Below are positions 60,298 to 64,000 of a DNA stretch of 64,000 nt, in pieces (within the stretch, counting starts at the first letter, position 1; every line of letters starts with the position of its first letter). The DNA is from Adineta steineri (Eukaryota; Rotifera; Eurotatoria; Adinetida; Adinetidae), in contig CAJNOI010000178.1 in the NCBI GenBank assembly GCA_905250115.1, positions 62,001 to 126,000 of the forward strand. The letters run 5' to 3'. Under the pieces are notes generated by a model, which worked only from the letters and a program-made list of their open reading frames with translations, made no database searches and was not told the origin of the DNA. The position numbers were made by a program, and so were the translations under genes.

Positions 60298-60691
60298 CTA
60301 ACGGTATCGATCTGAATATTTCGTTGAGTTTAATATTTGTTAATGATTTTACCATTGTTGAAAAGTTTTATACGATCAGATTCGTATGAATATTTTCATC
60401 GATCAATTGCTGCTAAGAGATTAAGGGTGAGTGTGAGTGTCCGTGTCTACTAACAGAAGAGATACCCACACCCTCAAGAATTAGAAATATATCAATATAG
60501 AATTTATATCGTTGACATTATTTTCATTTATTTTTTATAGACATGAACTTGTATAAGTGAAGAAAAAACAAAGTTATTCAATAAAAACAATCATATTTTT
60601 CTTAATTTAATGTTATAGATTTAGACAAAAAAAACAAATGTATAACAGAGATTCTCTTATAAAAAAAACATACACATGAAAGACTAATTCT
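60298..60691. other. spacer with hairpin (g)
   Basis: Apart from hairpin (g), AT-rich sequence with the 3' flank of the RRM gene. Confidence 0.5.
60423..60478. repeat. GT/CA hairpin element (g)
   Basis: Left arm AAGGGTGAGTGTGAGTGTCC then GTGTC, short loop, right arm GATACCCACACCCTCAAG. The only copy outside the 30-44 kb block, and again beside an accessory gene. Confidence 0.78.
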
Positions 60692-61747
60692 CTATAATGA
60701 AGAATTATTTTGTAAGCACATAATAGCATCTTGTAATAATTGATTTTTTTTAATTTGTTCTTCAATTTGATTTTCATACTCAATTTGAATTTTTTTATTC
60801 TTTACTTCAATATCTTCAACTCGTTTATTTAAATCTCGATTAAGTTTACATAATTGAATAAAATCTTGTTTAATATCATTACATTTATTTTCAAATTCTG
60901 CAAGATTTTCTTTTGTTTTATTTAAATGTTCTCGACTTGTTAAAATTTGTTTATTAAGATTATATTTAGCTAAAGCAAATTGAGTTTTATATAATATATG
61001 TATTGGACGCATAAATTCTGTTAAATTTCGAAATATTGGATACCATCGTCTGACTTGATGAACATTTGTTTCATCAATTAGACGATATTGTGATAAACTA
61101 CATACATATTCTGGTGATGTATATTTATGAATTGAAAGTATTTTTCCATTTAAATAATGTGGTGCATCAAGAAGAACACGATCCGATGAATCAAACTCTT
61201 CAAATGTTATCAGACATATACCAGCAGTACCTTCTTCGTCAAGCATTTTTGTCTCCATAACTTTTCCATATTCACCAAAATATGAACGAATATTTGCATT
61301 ATTAAATAATGGATCTATTTAAAAGAAATTAAATATAAAATTGTCAAAAATATGATGATTATACCTGGTAAACTTATACGAATAACAATATCTGGTGTTG
61401 ACATAAGTCTTTCACATTTAGTAACATTATCTGGTAATAAACGTTTAAGTGTGATTCCATATTCATCATAAAATTCAGCTCTTTTTTCCATACAATAATT
61501 AACACAAGCTTCGTCAGTAAATGTTATAAATGCAAATGATTTGCCTAGAAGAATTTATAAAATAAATTCTATAAATAAACAATAATTTACCATCAAATCT
61601 TGCATCATTATATTCCATTATTTCACAATGTACGACATATTGATCATCATTTCTAGTAGCATGTTTATTAAAATAAGCACATAGTTTTTCATTCGTCCAT
61701 ATCTGTTTATCAAGTACACCAACAAATAACTGTCGACGTTTTGACAT
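60692..61747 (-). CDS. RNA-binding protein, two RRMs plus coiled coil
   Basis: Three exons (61591-61747, 61365-61544, 60692-61314) give 319 aa. RRM1 has RNP2 LFVGVL near the N terminus and RNP1 GKSFAFITF spanning the first intron. RRM2 follows (DIVIRISLP.. then AGICLITFEEFD). The paired arrangement recalls the hnRNP A/B, Musashi and TDP-43 group. From about residue 215 the protein is a long charged coiled coil (EHLNKTKENLAEFENK, NRDLNKRVEDIEVKNKK), which that group lacks. The ATG at 61747 is preceded by an in-frame TTG. The function is RNA binding by inference; RRM1 is clearly more canonical than RRM2. Confidence 0.75.
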
Positions 61748-62089
61748 CAATCTGAAATTATAAATAGTAAAGTCGATTTTTGTATGGTAAAATAGTTTCC
61801 GTATGTAGAATTTAATATCTATTTTATATATGATTTATAATTAATTAGTTTAAAAGCAAGATTTATATTTAAATACTTTATATTTTGTTTCGTATTTAAG
61901 GCATACAAGAAAAACAACAAAAATTGACATACTGTTCAAATGCATTAAGCAATAAAAATCAGAAAATAATCTTTTATACAAACACGCAAAAACAAAGACA
62001 ATAAGCAATAACAAATACTGGTTTAAAATATATGAAGGTGAATTTATTTCAAAAAGGCTAATGGACTGTATCAACTAAACAACATTTGT
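61748..62089. other. spacer
   Basis: Between two minus-strand genes; AT-rich, no other feature. Confidence 0.5.
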
Positions 62090-64000
62090 TTATTGATTGA
62101 CAATTTGTTCGACTTCTATATTAGAAAGAGTATATAATATATATGATTATTATTCGATTATTTTTTCACTCACCATTACTTTCATTCTCCGCTTGTTTAT
62201 CCGCATGATCTACTAGTGGAATATAAAATGAATGATAACGAAATTTTATTTAATAAACTTACATGTTTTAGAATTTGTTGAGATGCTTTTCGTCGAAGAA
62301 GAAGAAGAACTGATCACTAATAAAAGTAAAAATTCAAAATTATTAGATTGTAAATGAAAATATCAGATAGAACTTACGGTTATCTTTTGTAACAATACTT
62401 TGTTGTAATTGATCACTATTAACAACTGTTGATTTCAAATGAATGAGTTCTACATACAAAATATATCGTAAAAAAAATTATATGGAAAACATTTCATTTT
62501 ACCTTTTGAACATTTGCATTCATCTATTTTTCCTCGTAATTTATCAAGATCAGACTGGAATTTATTGAGAACAACGGTTGTCTATAAACAAATATATGAT
62601 ATTGATTAATCAATTATAATTATTCTTTAAACATCCTCACATTTATTAAATGAATGATATTTTTAACAGTTGTTTTTGATTAAAGATTCAAAAAACTCTG
62701 TCTTTATTTATTCGTGAAAGTTTCTTTTAATTGTTACATGCTCGTTAGTTACAATTTATCTTAATAATCCGAAAGCAGAATTATTGCCTGATAGATTAGG
62801 ATGAGATGAAAATAGATCGGTCATAACTAAATAAAGTGACGATGTAATTAGCAACGAGAGAAGTAAGAGTTTATTATTTCCTCAACTAGTCTTATACACC
62901 TAATCGGATACTGATTTTGTTCTGAAATCTTTTAAAAAAGCTAGAATCAATGATTTCAAAGCGCATATAACAATTACGAAAATTGAAAGTAATAAATCTT
63001 TGTATTATAAATAAGAGCGGGGTTTTGTAAATATTATTTATGTAATGGGAACGAAAATATCTGAAGAATGTTTCGGGATTCTAAAGAATGTAATCTGAAA
63101 TATCTATCTTTATAACACTTGTTACTATCAAGAGACATTCATCGTTTTCTATCGTCATAGATTTTTGTGATAGACTAATCTCAACATACATTAATGTATA
63201 ATGTGAGTTATCTTCTTCAACAAAATCATTTTACAATGTGATAATTGTATCATATATTCATACTACAAACTACTGTAATTTGAGTCAATTCATCATGAAA
63301 AGATAATGGTAATATATCAATATACAAACAATGACAATAAATGTCTTTGATCCTAAGTGATTACTACACAGACAAAGATAATAAAGATCGCATTTAATAA
63401 TAGTAAAAGTTCGAATTCAAGAAGCTGAACTAATTAAAAATGTCAATGTCTATTACATTTACAGATGAAGAATGGAAAGAAAAAAGAAAGTCATACTTTA
63501 TCAGATGAGTTATGAAAAAACTGGGTTAATTCGTCTACATATGTTGTTAATTGTTGTATTTTAATAGTTTGATTGAAATTAAGAACATCATTCTTAAAAC
63601 AAAAATAAAATAATTTTTCATTTCATTTCTATATTAAAATATTTACTCGTAGAGAATTTAATTGATCATACACTTCAACAAAAGTTTTATTAATCATATT
63701 TTCCAATTGTTGATTTTTTACATATAATTTATTAGTTTGTTTAGGAGATGTTATTAATCTACGTTCAATAAGTCGACTTTTAGATGAAATAACATTATTA
63801 TCATTAATTAATGAAAAATTCAAATGTTCAAGAAAATTTAATCGAATTTTAATTTGTTCAATAGTTGATAAAATATTATTTAAGTCTAAATCCGAAGATT
63901 TCTTTTCGACTAATTAAACAAAAAATAAAATTTAACAATTTGAAAAATAAATAAATTATAATTTACTTTCAGTAATACGTGATGAAAGATGTTGAATTTC
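62090..64000 (-). CDS. coiled-coil protein, partial (5' end outside window)
   Basis: C-terminal part only. Exons in coding order: 63967-64000 (cut by the edge), 63647-63909, 63497-63592, 62503-62581, 62378-62449, 62263-62316, 62174-62212, 62090-62115, all in phase. Visible segments are EIQHLSSRITE, NNILSTIEQIKIRLNFLE, VKNQQLENMINKTFVEVY, IQQLTTYVDELTQFF and FQSDLDKLRGKIDECKCS: a long coiled coil. A Ser/Thr-rich tail with six consecutive serines and the end ESNEVEQIVNQ follow. The 915-bp intron before the exon ending at 62581 could hide another exon. No family is recognisable from the tail. Confidence 0.6.

Overview
The window is nuclear DNA of a small invertebrate animal, most likely a bdelloid rotifer. 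It is strongly AT-rich. The genes are interrupted by many short introns (mostly 45-65 bp, GT..AG). The core gene set is metazoan: SMAD4, an FGF-like ligand, an innexin, an intermediate-filament protein, Ajuba-type LIM proteins, CCT1, alpha-SNAP and TFIIS. Mixed with these are families that bdelloids are known to carry or to have gained by transfer (DUF4419, an AttH/CrtC-like lipocalin fold, expanded anonymous membrane proteins). The taxon call is inference; no rRNA or mitochondrial marker is present. Exon coordinates were set by hand from splice signals and checked for reading-frame phase.

Layout. 1-1.8 kb is low-complexity spacer. 1.8-30 kb is dense and conserved: FGF-like gene (+), TULA-like histidine phosphatase (-), Ajuba-type LIM gene A (-), DUF4419 gene (+), intermediate filament (-), CCT1 (-), SMAD4 (+), class IV sirtuin (+), neuronal-calcium-sensor-like protein (+), Ajuba-type LIM gene B (-), a decayed gene (-) and an AIM24/TIGR00266 protein (-). 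30-44.8 kb is accessory. It holds three tandem paralogues (T1-T3) of an anonymous two-transmembrane, Cys-rich, glycosylated surface protein, then three diverged copies of a small unit encoding an Arg-rich helical exon, a broken gene, and six of the window's seven GT/CA hairpin elements. 45-64 kb returns to ordinary genes: alpha-SNAP (-), TFIIS (-), GH18 chitinase (+), divergent 14-3-3 (+), F-box protein (+), innexin (-), two small unknown proteins (-), a broken AttH-like gene (+) with the seventh hairpin behind it, an RRM/coiled-coil protein (-) and a coiled-coil gene (-) that runs off the right edge.

There is no operon logic. SMAD4/FGF/LIM/14-3-3 are signalling genes, SNAP and innexin serve membranes, and CCT1, TFIIS and the sirtuin are housekeeping or nuclear. 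The candidates for undescribed biology are the T1-T3 receptor/channel-like cluster and the dispersed hairpins. The hairpins start AGGGTG and end CACCCT (or a close variant), lie just downstream of accessory genes, and in one case sit exactly on both breakpoints of a duplication.
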